From Anaerocolumna sp. (lineage in GTDB: Bacteria > Bacillota > Clostridia > Lachnospirales > Lachnospiraceae): DNA of 48,036 bases. The position numbers were made by a program, and so were the translations under genes. The notes beneath the pieces were generated by a model, which did no database searches, was not told the origin of the DNA, and saw only the letters and a list, made by a program, of their open reading frames with translations. Numbering within the stretch: the stretch's first letter is position 1; each line of letters opens with the position of its first letter. Shown one piece after another: positions 39,436-48,036 of this stretch. The stretch is taken from assembly GCA_029256725.1 (NCBI GenBank), contig JAQSXJ010000013.1:1-48036 (forward strand), read 5' to 3'.

Positions 39436-40983
39436 ATGACCCTTTTGCATGACGATAAGAACCGCATAACGGCACTTTTTTCCAAGAAACTGGATGAAAA
39501 TATAGATACTCTGTGCGCATTGTTTGATAACTGTGCCGATGTGGTAAAGAGAAAACTGAGCGTTGGTAATACGAATAAAGTGGATATATATGTTATCTAT
39601 ATTGACAACATGATCGACAAGGAATTACTTGAAATGAATACCCTTCAGCAGATATTCAGGGATTTAGAAGAGATGCCTGTCACAGGGCAATTCGAATATA
39701 TCAAGGAAAAGGGGATACAGACAGTAGATTTAACCGAAGTGACTACTATTCCTGAGATTGTAGGGCAGATTCTTTCGGGTGATACCATTATACTGGTAGA
39801 CGGTTATGATAAAGCACTCAAAGTATCTGTAAGAAAAATGCCTAACCGCGGTGTTCCCACCAGTGAAAATGAGGTTGCTGTAAGAGGCTCCAAGGAAAGT
39901 TTCAGTGAAGCTTTCTTTATTAACCGGGTGTTGCTGCGACGAAGAATAAAAGATACAAATCTTAAGATCAAACAGACAAAAGTTGGTACGAGAACCGCCA
40001 CTGATGTGGCTATCTGCTACCTGGATGGGGTGGCGAGACCGGAAGTAGTAGCAGAAATTGAACGCAGATTAAAGAAATATACAATAGATGGTATCTTTGA
40101 CAGCGGTATGTTAGAACAGCTTACTGAGCGAAATACCTATTCACCCTTTCCGGAATTTCAGTCCACAGAAAGACCGGATAAGGCAGCATCGGCTATCCTG
40201 GAAGGCAGAGTTGTTCTAATTGTTGACAATTCACCTATTGTACTGTTGCTTCCCACTACTTTAAATTCCTTTTTCCAGGCTTCCGACGATGCATATACCC
40301 GCTGGGAAGTAGCCACTTTTTTAAGGCTTCTTCGCTATATAGGTGCATTTATAACCATTGCCTTGCCGGGATTATACGTAGCAGTAATTAACTTTAATGC
40401 AGAATTATTATCGCCTGCCATGGCCTTGTCCTTTGCGGCTGCCAGAGGAGGTGTTCCCTTTTCTGTATTAGTAGAAGTTATTATAATGGAAATCAGTTTT
40501 CAGATGTTGTTGGAAGCCGGAATCAGACTGCCCGGGCCTATGGGAGGAACGCTTGGTATCGTCGGTGGATTGATAATAGGCGATGCTGCTGTAAATGCCA
40601 ATATTGTTAGCCCGATTGTAGTAATTGTAGTTGCTCTGACTGCTATATCAGCCTTTACAGTTCCCAACGAACCTTTTGCTTCAGCCTTTCGAATAATTCG
40701 GTATTTCATTTTGATCTTATCCTCTTTTCTGGGGCTATTCGGATTTATTATGGGAGTTATTTTGCTGCTGATACATCTTGGCGGATTGAAGAGTTTCGGC
40801 ATTCCCTATCTGGTTCCTTTCGCTGCATCAGGAATCAATCAAGGTTCCGATACAAAAGATGGAATGGTGCGGTTCCCTTTCAGAAATCTAAAAAGAAGAC
40901 CCTTATTTGCTATGAAAGATGAGAGAACCAGGCTGGTTACGAATGAAAGTGATAATAACGAGGAGAAGGGAGAAGATCAATAA
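39436..40983 (+). CDS. gerA: GerA-family spore germination receptor subunit A
   Basis: This 515-residue protein has an N-terminal cytoplasmic domain (1-275, VDIYVIYIDNMID..., GDTIILVDG, FINRVLLRRRIK), the conserved hinge RPDKAASAILEGRVVLIVDNSPIVLLLPTTL, and about five membrane helices (for example FLRLLRYIGAFITIALPGLYVAVINF and PGPMGGTLGIVGGLIIGDAAVNANIVSPIVVIVVALTAIS). The A subunit forms the ligand-gated channel of the nutrient germinant receptor in the spore inner membrane. SD AAGGAGG. It overlaps the next gene by one nt (TAATG), with expression expected in the forespore. Confidence 0.95.
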   Translation: MTLLHDDKNRITALFSKKLDENIDTLCALFDNCADVVKRKLSVGNTNKVDIYVIYIDNMIDKELLEMNTLQQIFRDLEEMPVTGQFEYIKEKGIQTVDLTEVTTIPEIVGQILSGDTIILVDGYDKALKVSVRKMPNRGVPTSENEVAVRGSKESFSEAFFINRVLLRRRIKDTNLKIKQTKVGTRTATDVAICYLDGVARPEVVAEIERRLKKYTIDGIFDSGMLEQLTERNTYSPFPEFQSTERPDKAASAILEGRVVLIVDNSPIVLLLPTTLNSFFQASDDAYTRWEVATFLRLLRYIGAFITIALPGLYVAVINFNAELLSPAMALSFAAARGGVPFSVLVEVIIMEISFQMLLEAGIRLPGPMGGTLGIVGGLIIGDAAVNANIVSPIVVIVVALTAISAFTVPNEPFASAFRIIRYFILILSSFLGLFGFIMGVILLLIHLGGLKSFGIPYLVPFAASGINQGSDTKDGMVRFPFRNLKRRPLFAMKDERTRLVTNESDNNEEKGEDQ

Positions 40984-43208
40984 TGTTTGCAGAGAACGAT
41001 AAAATATCTTTAAGACAGTTTAACAGGCTTCTTATATTTGATCTTTTCAGCGTATCCGGATTAGTAATACCAAATATTGCAGCTGGTGCAGCAGGAAGAG
41101 ATGGTTTGCTCTCTATTTGTCTGGGAACACTGTACGCTTTTCTTTATGGTTATGTAATTCTTTATTTATGCAGACAGGCAGGCGGACGATATCTGAATTA
41201 CTGTGATGATAATTTTGGGAGATTTGTGACCTTTTTTGTTGGCATACCATACATCATTAAGCTCTTTTTCTGTCTTGTATTTTCAGCACGCCTGTTCGGG
41301 CAGATTATAAATCAGACCTTATTAGCTGATACAGATAATAGAATTATCATCCTGTTTCTATTGATAGTATCTGCATATGCCGCTTCAAAGGGGCTGGAAG
41401 TGAGAGCAAGGATTACAGAAGTAATCTTCTTTCTGGTAATTGTACCTATATTCATCTTTTTGCTTTTAGGACTTCGTAAAGTTGATCCAGGTAATCTTAC
41501 ACCTCTTTTTACGGAGAGTTTCACTGATATAGGTCTTGGCAGTTATCAGATTCTTGTTGCTTATAGTGCTTTAGAATTGATGATATTTTCTATACCTATG
41601 ATACACTTTAGACAAGGAGATATAAAGAGAGGGAAGAAGCTTTACAGTTACGTTGCAAAAGCACTTACAATAACCGGTATATTAAATATCCTGATGTATA
41701 TCGTTACAATGGGGATGTTAGGACGAAATGAAACAGGCGGTAAGCTTTGGTCAGCTATTTATACTTTTCAGATGGTAAGGCTGCCCGGTGGCTTTCTACA
41801 GAGGCAGGATGCATTTTTACTATCTATCTGGCTTCTCGGTATCTTTACCTTAACCGGTGCATTGTTTTATTATTTAAGTTATATTACTGGACATATCGTA
41901 AAATTGTCCAACCGTAATTACCTGCTGGTTCCTCTTATACTACTTGTCTTTGGAGCATCCGTCATACCAATTGAAACGGAACAGTTTTTTATGTATTTTA
42001 AAAAATATATGATGTACATTGGTATGCCTCAATCTATCATAATACCAGTACTGGTAGCCGGTACAGGCAAGCTAAAGAAATTTATCAATAAAAAGGTTGT
42101 TACAAATACAATCTTAATTCTATTTATATCTCTTGCCGGCTTTACTTTAACAGGGTGCAGCGATATGACCGAAATTGAAGACAGGAATTTCATTCAGGCC
42201 GTTGGAATTGATATTCTTGGAGAGGATATGATAGAGGTTTATTATATCCTTCCTGATCTAAAAGCTCTTACTGAACAGGGAGCTGAAGATCCAAAGAAGT
42301 TAACATTAAATTTTAAGAACAAAGACTTTTCGGAGATAGAAGAAGATTATGGGAGGGAAAATAATAAAAGACTTGATTTCAGTCAGCTTAAGACGATTAT
42401 ACTTGGAGATGGAATTTCAAAAAACAAAGAGAATATGTCAGCTTTTCTCTCTTACGTAGAAAATAAGTATGAAATCGGCCGTAATACGCTAGTATTTCTC
42501 TCTGACAGTACTGCAAAAAGCATTATTGAACTAAATGGTGATGTTGAAGGAGGAATCGGGGATTATTTATCCCAGCTAAGCAGAGTTAATCTAAGAAACA
42601 ATGGAATTGAAGAAATTGATATAGGTGATTTGATTCTGGCAAGAAATGAAGGTGATATAAGCGTTATTATTCCGGTGCTGAAAAATACTGATAAGAAGGT
42701 AGTTGTATCAGGACTTGGAATCTTCTCAGAGGGAACAGTCAATTATCTGGCAAATGAAAAGGAGAGTGATTTCATATATTATGCCAGTGGTTTTGGTAAA
42801 AACAAAATCTTATATCTGCCGCCGGATGAAAAAGAAGGACCTCCTAAGTACGTTATTAAAATAAACAGGATTATTCGTACGATGGAATTTTATGAAGAAG
42901 CAGGAAAACCATATCTGTCCATGTTAGTAGAAGGTAATGCTTCTATTCAAAGAGGTGCTGACCAGCAACAGGATGAAAGTAAGAATGACACCATTGAAAG
43001 AATCGAAGAGGAATGTAATGCCTATGTCAGAGAGAACATCGGAACTGCCATTAAATCCATAAGCCTGGGCAATGGTATTGATTTCATAAATCTATACCGA
43101 ATGACAGGTTATCGGGATAGAAGTCTCTGGTTAAATTATCGTGACAGGCAGAAGGAATTCTTGAAAGATCTGACTGTTAATTTGACTGTAGATTTCCATA
43201 TACAATAA
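40983..43208 (+). CDS. Fused spore germination GerB permease - GerC lipoprotein
   Basis: This single 741-residue frame joins two normally separate subunits. Residues 1 to about 365 are the amino-acid-permease-like GerB (ISLRQFNRLLIFDLFSVSGLVIPNIAAGAAGRDG, about ten helices, ends VLVAGTGKLKKF). Residues 375-741 are GerC: an apparent lipoprotein signal TNTILILFISLAGFTLTGC with lipobox Cys392, then DMTEIEDRNFIQAVGIDIL and the three GerC domains. There is no in-frame start codon between the two halves near the junction. The fusion would tether GerC through helix 11 unless signal peptidase II cleaves at Cys392. Its partner is GerA, encoded directly upstream. Confidence 0.92.
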   Translation: MFAENDKISLRQFNRLLIFDLFSVSGLVIPNIAAGAAGRDGLLSICLGTLYAFLYGYVILYLCRQAGGRYLNYCDDNFGRFVTFFVGIPYIIKLFFCLVFSARLFGQIINQTLLADTDNRIIILFLLIVSAYAASKGLEVRARITEVIFFLVIVPIFIFLLLGLRKVDPGNLTPLFTESFTDIGLGSYQILVAYSALELMIFSIPMIHFRQGDIKRGKKLYSYVAKALTITGILNILMYIVTMGMLGRNETGGKLWSAIYTFQMVRLPGGFLQRQDAFLLSIWLLGIFTLTGALFYYLSYITGHIVKLSNRNYLLVPLILLVFGASVIPIETEQFFMYFKKYMMYIGMPQSIIIPVLVAGTGKLKKFINKKVVTNTILILFISLAGFTLTGCSDMTEIEDRNFIQAVGIDILGEDMIEVYYILPDLKALTEQGAEDPKKLTLNFKNKDFSEIEEDYGRENNKRLDFSQLKTIILGDGISKNKENMSAFLSYVENKYEIGRNTLVFLSDSTAKSIIELNGDVEGGIGDYLSQLSRVNLRNNGIEEIDIGDLILARNEGDISVIIPVLKNTDKKVVVSGLGIFSEGTVNYLANEKESDFIYYASGFGKNKILYLPPDEKEGPPKYVIKINRIIRTMEFYEEAGKPYLSMLVEGNASIQRGADQQQDESKNDTIERIEEECNAYVRENIGTAIKSISLGNGIDFINLYRMTGYRDRSLWLNYRDRQKEFLKDLTVNLTVDFHIQ

Positions 43209-43241
43209 ATCCTTGTGAGAATAAACTCAACCATCGTTAAG

Positions 43242-43294
43242 TTTATAGAGATAAGATAGTTCGTTTACAGAGATAAGATAGTTCATTTATAGAG
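43242..43294 (+). repeat. 22-bp direct tandem repeat (2.4 copies)
   Basis: A 22-nt unit beginning TTTATAGAGATAAGATAG occurs at 43242-43263 and 43264-43285 (two differences), followed by a 9-nt partial copy. It lies just after gerBC. I see no coding function. Confidence 0.7.
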
Positions 43295-43420
43295 TTTTAT
43301 GCTATTATGGAAGCGAGTACTATTGAATTTCCACGGAATAGTGGGCATGTAGTTCAGCATAAGTACAAAATAACCTTTTTTTTAAATGGTATAAGATTAA
43401 GTCAGATTACTTTTTAATCT

Positions 43421-43475
43421 CTCCTCCAGATATAAATAAGCCAAATCATTAGACTTTTTTATATCTGGAAGAGGT
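43421..43475. terminator. Hairpin between convergent gerBC and GGDEF-EAL genes
   Basis: CTCCTCCAGATATAAA pairs with TTTATATCTGGAAGAG across a 21-nt loop. The T-tract is poor on both strands, so termination is inferred from the convergent context. The rest of this 420-nt gap shows nothing else. Confidence 0.5.
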
Positions 43476-43628
43476 AATATAAATTCAACTTACATAGTAA
43501 AAACAAAAATGCATCTAACCTAGACTATTATCAGAATTATATATCCATATTACTTTTGCAGGTGCTGTTGTTTCCAGCCAATCCGGGGCAATGATACTTG
43601 TTGTGTTATTCGTTAAAGAGGAGCGTTT

Positions 43629-45290
43629 TCAGTGAAACCATGTATTTTCAATTATCTTGTTGGTGACAGGTTTACTGTAGTAATAACCTTGCCCGAAATC
43701 GCAGAGAAGATTAGCAAGATATTGTCTTTGATTGGAGGTTTCAATACCTTCTGCGGTGATCTTTAAATCCAGATCATGGGCCAGACGTATGATTGTTTCT
43801 ACTATAATATCAGTATGCCCTTGGTTAGTTATCTCATTTACAAAGGAACGATCAAGCTTCACGATATCTATGGGAAGTTTTTTTAAGTAAGTGAGTGATG
43901 AGTAACCTATTCCGAAATCATCCAGAGCAATTCTGACACCCATTTCACGTAGAGACTTCAGTAAATCTACAGAAGTGTCCATGTCTTCAATAAGGGAAGT
44001 CTCAGTAACTTCAAAGAGAACTTCACTTGGCTTTACACCTGTAATATCCAGTTGCTGCCGTATCTCTCCGGCGAGTCCTTTCCATCGAAGGCTGTGTCCG
44101 GAAATATTTATAGAAATTTTAATGGGCGGATAACCACTATCTTCCCATATTTTTTTCTGTTTCAATGCCTCACTTAGTACCCATTTGTCAATTTCCGTAA
44201 TCAAGCCGCTTTCTTCTGCAAGAGGAATAAAATCCGATGGAGGAATAAAGCCGCTAACGGGATGGTTCCAGCGAATAAGCGCTTCAACACCGCATATGGC
44301 GTCGGTGGTCAAGGTGGTAATCGGCTGGTACAGAAGACTAAATTCTTTATTGATAACTGCCATTCGTAGAGAATTAATCATTGCAATTCGTTTCCGATTA
44401 GTAGTTTCAATTTCATAGGTATAATAGGAATAATTATCTTTCGTGGTTTCTTTTACAGAATACATGGCTAGATCTGCATTCTGTAGTAATTTTAATGTAG
44501 TTATGCCATCTCTTGGAAATACCGTCAGGCCTACGCTGAAAGTAATAAAAAATTCATGTTCATTAATAACCCAGATACGCCTTAATTTAGCAGCCAGTTC
44601 ATTGAGAATATCTTCTGTTTTGCTTTTATTACCATCCAGCTGCAGCAGTACGGCGAATTCATCACCGCCAACTCTTGCGGATATGTCATAATCTGATAAG
44701 CTCTCGGTAAGCTGTTGTCCAAATTCTACCAAGAAAAAATCCCCTGCATCATGTCCTACTGTATCGTTGATATGTTTAAAATTATCAATATCCAGATACA
44801 GGTACGCAAAGGAGGTTCCGGTTTTCATATTTTCATCAATGAGCTGTTCCATTCTATTTTCAAAAGCAAATTTATTTGGCATAGAAGTTAAGGTGTCAGT
44901 ACAAGCTAAAATCTTTAATTCTTCTTTTAATCTAAAAGTTTCATTGTGAGATTCATTTAAATCCAACAAATTTTCATGAATTTTTACTTTAGCTCTCTCG
45001 TAATTATAAACTCCCTGATATACAAGTATAGAAATAACACCGGTGGATAATATAACGAAGAAACTTCCTTTATATAGCTCGAAATTTTTGATTATCTTAA
45101 TATCATCTGATATCATATAGATTAATTTGCCGGAAAAAACAATCCATAAAATACCAAAAATAAAATATACCAAAGATATTCTGATAGTTGTTGCAGAGGG
45201 ATTATATTTTGTATGTGTAAGGTAATAGTTCTTAAGGCGTTTAAAAGCAAAAGGATTACTTTTATCCTGCTTATTTGTCGTGTTTTCCAT
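43629..45290 (-). CDS. Membrane-bound GGDEF-EAL c-di-GMP enzyme
   Basis: This 553-residue protein has two N-terminal membrane helices (SLVYFIFGILWIVFSGKLIYMI and FFVILSTGVISILVYQGVY) with only a short loop, then a coiled linker. The GGDEF domain is about 125-290 (ARVGGDEFAVLL intact; no RxxD inhibitory site just upstream). The EAL domain is about 300-550 (GVEALIRWNHP, KISINISGHSL, EVTETSLIED, ALDDFGIGYSSL, DIVKLDRSF, TAEGIET, FGQGYYYSKP, all metal and base residues present). It could make and degrade c-di-GMP. It lies about 150 nt downstream of the sortase gene on the same strand. Confidence 0.93.
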   Translation of the reverse strand: MENTTNKQDKSNPFAFKRLKNYYLTHTKYNPSATTIRISLVYFIFGILWIVFSGKLIYMISDDIKIIKNFELYKGSFFVILSTGVISILVYQGVYNYERAKVKIHENLLDLNESHNETFRLKEELKILACTDTLTSMPNKFAFENRMEQLIDENMKTGTSFAYLYLDIDNFKHINDTVGHDAGDFFLVEFGQQLTESLSDYDISARVGGDEFAVLLQLDGNKSKTEDILNELAAKLRRIWVINEHEFFITFSVGLTVFPRDGITTLKLLQNADLAMYSVKETTKDNYSYYTYEIETTNRKRIAMINSLRMAVINKEFSLLYQPITTLTTDAICGVEALIRWNHPVSGFIPPSDFIPLAEESGLITEIDKWVLSEALKQKKIWEDSGYPPIKISINISGHSLRWKGLAGEIRQQLDITGVKPSEVLFEVTETSLIEDMDTSVDLLKSLREMGVRIALDDFGIGYSSLTYLKKLPIDIVKLDRSFVNEITNQGHTDIIVETIIRLAHDLDLKITAEGIETSNQRQYLANLLCDFGQGYYYSKPVTNKIIENTWFH

Positions 45291-45439
45291 AGGTCACCAG
45301 CTCTTTTGAATGTTCGGTAAAAAGTTATGCTATATTATAACATCGGATCATGAAAAAGTCATTGAATATATTCATAATATTTCTTGCTTATAAGCTGTAT
45401 TTTTACCACTTGTGATAGTTTACCAATTAATAATAATTA

Positions 45440-46462
45440 TTACTTATGTGTATACCATTGAATTTTTCCTGCTTCTAAGGCTTCTTTGAAAGATAGAATT
45501 ACAGGCTTTGTTCCGCCATAATAAGTATACCAGCTGTTTGGATAGAGAGTGAGAGGATTAACAACCGCTTTCTGCACATCGATTGCAAGAGTTTCTGTAT
45601 CCCTTAACTTTCTGGCAACAACAACAGTTCTGTAATTATCCATTTCATAAGAACAGGTTACCAAGGTCAGTAGTTCGTCCTTTTCATTGGCATCTACAGG
45701 AATATTATAAATGGATCTTATACGTAGTTCATAAATATATTCAAGAAAATCTTCATCATCAGTAAATGAGGTCTTAATAAAGTTAAAGAAATTATTATCT
45801 GTATCGGCATCTGCTTTTATTACGGCAATAATTTTCCATTGTCCTTTTGTATAGATACTATCGAAGTTAATATAGGGATTTTCTTTATAAAATGACAGAT
45901 TATCATACCTTAATAGCTGATGGAACATATTATTTGTTGATTTCATATTGTGACCATAGATTACCAGGTTTTTTGCGTTTTCCGTTAGTATGGAATCAGC
46001 ATTAAGAAAGAGACTGCCTGCTTTATCGTTATCTTTGTTAATATTCCTATAAAGATAATACTCTGGGTCCTCCTTACCGGATTGCAGGACAGGATTATCT
46101 ATATTTGTTCCGCTAACCGTAAGCCACCCTTTCACATCTTGATTAAGAGCTAACAATTGTGTGAATTCAAGAAGTCTTCCTTCATTATCATATAATTCAT
46201 CAGATGAAGCAATTTCTAAGTTATCTGCAGTATCCGTATCAGAAGGTAACATCGGTGTTATCGTGTTATCTGCTGTTGTCTCATTAGCTGTGCTTGCATC
46301 TTCTTTACCAGCAGCATAGAGGTCTCTTGCTTCATTAACGGCCCGTTTTGACAGATATGGTTGGAGCAGCAGCTCATTTCCAATATATAATAGACACAAA
46401 ACAAATATAACTGCTGAAAAGCAGCGTATGTAGTTGTTGAACTTTTGCGGCTTTTTATTCAT
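45440..46462 (-). CDS. Class B sortase
   Basis: The protein has 340 residues from ATG at 46462, chosen because GGGAG lies six nt before it; an in-frame ATG at 46474 overlaps that SD. An N-terminal membrane helix (FSAVIFVLCLLYIGNELLL) and a Thr/Asp-rich linker precede the SrtB fold: VKGWLTVSGTNIDNPVLQ, NLVIYGHNM (His171), LLTLVTCSYEMDNYRTVVVARKL (Cys270, Arg278). Class B sortases attach proteins with NPQTN-like motifs to the wall. No substrate with a sorting signal is visible in this window. Confidence 0.93.
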   Translation of the reverse strand: MNKKPQKFNNYIRCFSAVIFVLCLLYIGNELLLQPYLSKRAVNEARDLYAAGKEDASTANETTADNTITPMLPSDTDTADNLEIASSDELYDNEGRLLEFTQLLALNQDVKGWLTVSGTNIDNPVLQSGKEDPEYYLYRNINKDNDKAGSLFLNADSILTENAKNLVIYGHNMKSTNNMFHQLLRYDNLSFYKENPYINFDSIYTKGQWKIIAVIKADADTDNNFFNFIKTSFTDDEDFLEYIYELRIRSIYNIPVDANEKDELLTLVTCSYEMDNYRTVVVARKLRDTETLAIDVQKAVVNPLTLYPNSWYTYYGGTKPVILSFKEALEAGKIQWYTHK

Positions 46463-46756
46463 ATTAGCTCCCATCTGCGTATGCTATAGTATGCCCTCAA
46501 ACCCATCTATAACAAAGCTTATTATCCTATATACCCGTATACTTTTATATACCTTTGCGTATAGCCATTATACTATACATTTTGCCTGATGAAAATGGAC
46601 ACAATGTAAATTTAAGAATTATTCTTAATTTCGTAGCATTGTTATATCTAGTCTGGTACAGGTATTGCCATATAATTGAATTTGAGGTAAAATTACTATC
46701 AATATAATTTTAATATGAAAATTCTAAAGTGCCTAAGTGCACAGATGGGAGTATAT

Positions 46757-47341
46757 ATGAAAAAGTTAATATTGGTCACATCACCGCCGGCTTGCGGTAA
46801 AACCTTTGTATCAAAGGAACTCAGCAAGGCCTTAAAGCATGTGGTCTATCTGGATAAAGATACTTTAATTTTGCTTTCTAAACAAATTTTTAAAGTGGCG
46901 GGAGAGGAATACAATAGAAGTTCTGATTTCTTTGAAGAGAATATTCGAAATTATGAATATGAGGCCATAGTGGCCTTGGCATTAGAAGCCTTAGATTATG
47001 ATGATATCACCTTGATTAACGCACCATTTACCAGAGAAATCAGGGATAAGGCATATATGAAAGGTTTAAAGGAAAAGTTAAAAGAGAAAAATGCAAGATT
47101 AGTAGTCATCTGGGTAGAGACTAGCATTGAAGTTTGCAAACAGCGTATGATCAGGCGAAACTCAGACAGAGATACTTGGAAATTAGAACATTGGGATGAG
47201 TATATTGCAAGCTGCAATTTTAATATACCTACAGAGTTAGATGATACAGAAGTAGTAGATGATTTATTGATATTTAAAAATTCCTCTGATGAAGAGTTTG
47301 CAAATTCTTTGAAAGAATGCGTAAAGCAGCTTGAGGAGTAA
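46757..47341 (+). CDS. P-loop kinase-like (AAA_33/zeta-type) protein
   Basis: The protein has 194 residues from ATG 46757, chosen for GGGAG six nt upstream; an earlier in-frame ATG is at 46715. The P-loop is SPPACGKTF (residues 9-17, Ser in place of the first Gly), with YLDKDTL as a likely Walker B or substrate site, and an Arg-rich LID segment (CKQRMIRRNSDRDTWKLEHWDEY). This resembles shikimate/adenylylsulfate-type kinases and zeta toxins. No antitoxin gene is adjacent, so a metabolic or nucleotide kinase is more likely. It is divergent from the sortase gene. Confidence 0.75.
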   Translation: MKKLILVTSPPACGKTFVSKELSKALKHVVYLDKDTLILLSKQIFKVAGEEYNRSSDFFEENIRNYEYEAIVALALEALDYDDITLINAPFTREIRDKAYMKGLKEKLKEKNARLVVIWVETSIEVCKQRMIRRNSDRDTWKLEHWDEYIASCNFNIPTELDDTEVVDDLLIFKNSSDEEFANSLKECVKQLEE

Positions 47342-47375
47342 TCTGTTTAAGGTAATAGGGCTATTGAGGTTATGT

Positions 47376-47396
47376 GAGCTCCATTAGCTCTTTTTT
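47376..47396 (+). terminator. Weak terminator after the kinase gene
   Basis: GAGCT-CCATT-AGCTC followed by six T. The 5-bp stem is short but the T-tract is good. Confidence 0.5.
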
Positions 47397-47640
47397 ACTA
47401 TAAATTAACATATTATTTTATACATATGTGAAGAGAAAGAAAATGAAATATCCGGTAATTTAAGCCGTGTAGTTGCAAATTTTACAATTAACGACTAAAA
47501 TATATATAAGTTGTATTAAGTTATGTTACATCATCCAGTTATATATGTCTTATATTTTGACCTATGTAGACCTGTAGGATGTTCAAAGCAGAATTCTACT
47601 TGTATAGTAAGCAGAAAAGTCAAACAACTTCTAGATAAAA

Positions 47641-47660
47641 CTACTTTTCGACAAAAGTAG
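47641..47660 (+). repeat. Perfect hairpin upstream of the glycosylase gene
   Basis: CTACTTTT-CGAC-AAAAGTAG is a perfect 8-bp stem with a 4-nt loop, 22 nt before the GAGG site. The rest of the 350-nt gap is AT-rich with nothing that I recognise. Confidence 0.5.
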
Positions 47661-47694
47661 AACCATTATATTAATTAGATTTGAGGATACATAA

Positions 47695-48036
47695 TTGATA
47701 ATTGAAAACAATAATTTTATATTAGAACACATAGCCTCCTCCGGACAGTGTTTTCGAATGAATAGATTAAATGATTCTGAATTCTCACTGATTGCAGGAA
47801 ACAAATATTTGAAATTAAGACAAGTGGATAATAAAAGAGTCGAACTTTCCTGTGATACAGAGGAGTATGATAAATTCTGGAGCGAATACTTTGATCTGAA
47901 CTATGATTATGAAGAGGTTGTAGGCAAACTTCTTTCCGGCGAAGATGAATTCTTAAGAAAAGCAGCAGATTACGGCTATGGCCTTAGAATTCTAAAACAG
48001 GAGCTTTTTGAAATACTTATTACCTTTATCATATCT
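47695..48036 (+). CDS. OGG-type 8-oxoguanine DNA glycosylase, N-terminal part (cut by window edge)
   Basis: There are 114 codons visible, starting at TTG behind GAGGATAC; the preceding codon is an in-frame TAA. FILEHIASSGQCFRMNRLNDSEFSLIAGNKYLKL is the OGG N-terminal (TBP-like) domain that precedes the HhH-GPD fold. LLSGEDEFLRKAADYGYGLRILKQELFEILITFIIS is the start of the HhH-GPD domain. The catalytic Lys and Asp lie beyond the window. The enzyme removes oxidised or alkylated purines. The ATA/ATT codons next to the TTG could also serve as start. Confidence 0.85.
   Translation, partial: MIIENNNFILEHIASSGQCFRMNRLNDSEFSLIAGNKYLKLRQVDNKRVELSCDTEEYDKFWSEYFDLNYDYEEVVGKLLSGEDEFLRKAADYGYGLRILKQELFEILITFIIS

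Noticed and set aside
46757..47341. Zeta-type toxin of a toxin-antitoxin pair
   Set aside because: No small antitoxin gene lies on either side; the neighbour is a divergent sortase and the next gene a glycosylase.

Overview
The window is about 48 kb of AT-rich DNA with Clostridia-type gene content. It carries GerA-family spore germination genes, an SLH-domain protein, a class B sortase, two signal peptidases I, RemA, ScpA/ScpB, an RNHCP-domain protein, and strong AGGAGG ribosome binding sites. This points to a spore-forming Gram-positive anaerobe, most likely in the Lachnospiraceae (inference from gene content, not from a marker gene). It looks like ordinary chromosome with accessory patches. 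I see no tRNA or rRNA gene, CRISPR array, transposase or prophage.

Layout. 1-3.5 kb: the end of an AEC-type transporter, a divergent HxlR regulator/SDR pair, a histidine phosphatase and a Gfo/Idh/MocA dehydrogenase, closed by a long hairpin. 3.8-10.2 kb: a YibE/F membrane protein and a 1736-residue secreted metallophosphoesterase with a second esterase-like half. 10.5-15 kb: topoisomerase III, an RNHCP protein behind a long unexplained leader, and two orphan proteins. 14.9-17.1 kb: a TetM-like ribosome-protection GTPase behind an attenuator leader (promoter with a perfect palindrome, short leader ORF, terminator). 17.4-20.9 kb: UV endonuclease UvsE, a cupin, a membrane-anchored unknown and a TIGR04076 protein. 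21-24 kb: LacZ, followed by two very long inverted repeats.

24.9-28.4 kb: yicC-remA-rpoZ (gmk, often found between the last two, is absent), two tandem signal peptidases and a Big2-like membrane protein. 28.7-34.4 kb: an SLH protein and a MacAB-like three-gene exporter, probably one operon. 34.7-39.3 kb: a D,D-carboxypeptidase, a membrane metallophosphoesterase, a site-2-protease-like protein that has lost its HExxH motif, and scpA-scpB. 39.4-43.2 kb: gerA followed by one ORF that fuses the GerB permease to the GerC lipoprotein. 43.6-46.5 kb (minus strand): a GGDEF-EAL protein and a class B sortase. 46.7 kb to the end: a small P-loop kinase and the N-terminal half of an OGG-type DNA glycosylase that runs off the window.

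The most interesting non-ordinary signals are: (1) two mega-palindromes filling the lacZ-yicC gap; (2) the attenuator leader and altered domain IV tip of the TetM-like GTPase; (3) a structured 5' leader repeated upstream of two unrelated genes; (4) the 650-nt leader with a 12-codon ORF before the RNHCP gene; (5) the GerB-GerC fusion; and (6) the apparently dead site-2 protease beside scpAB.
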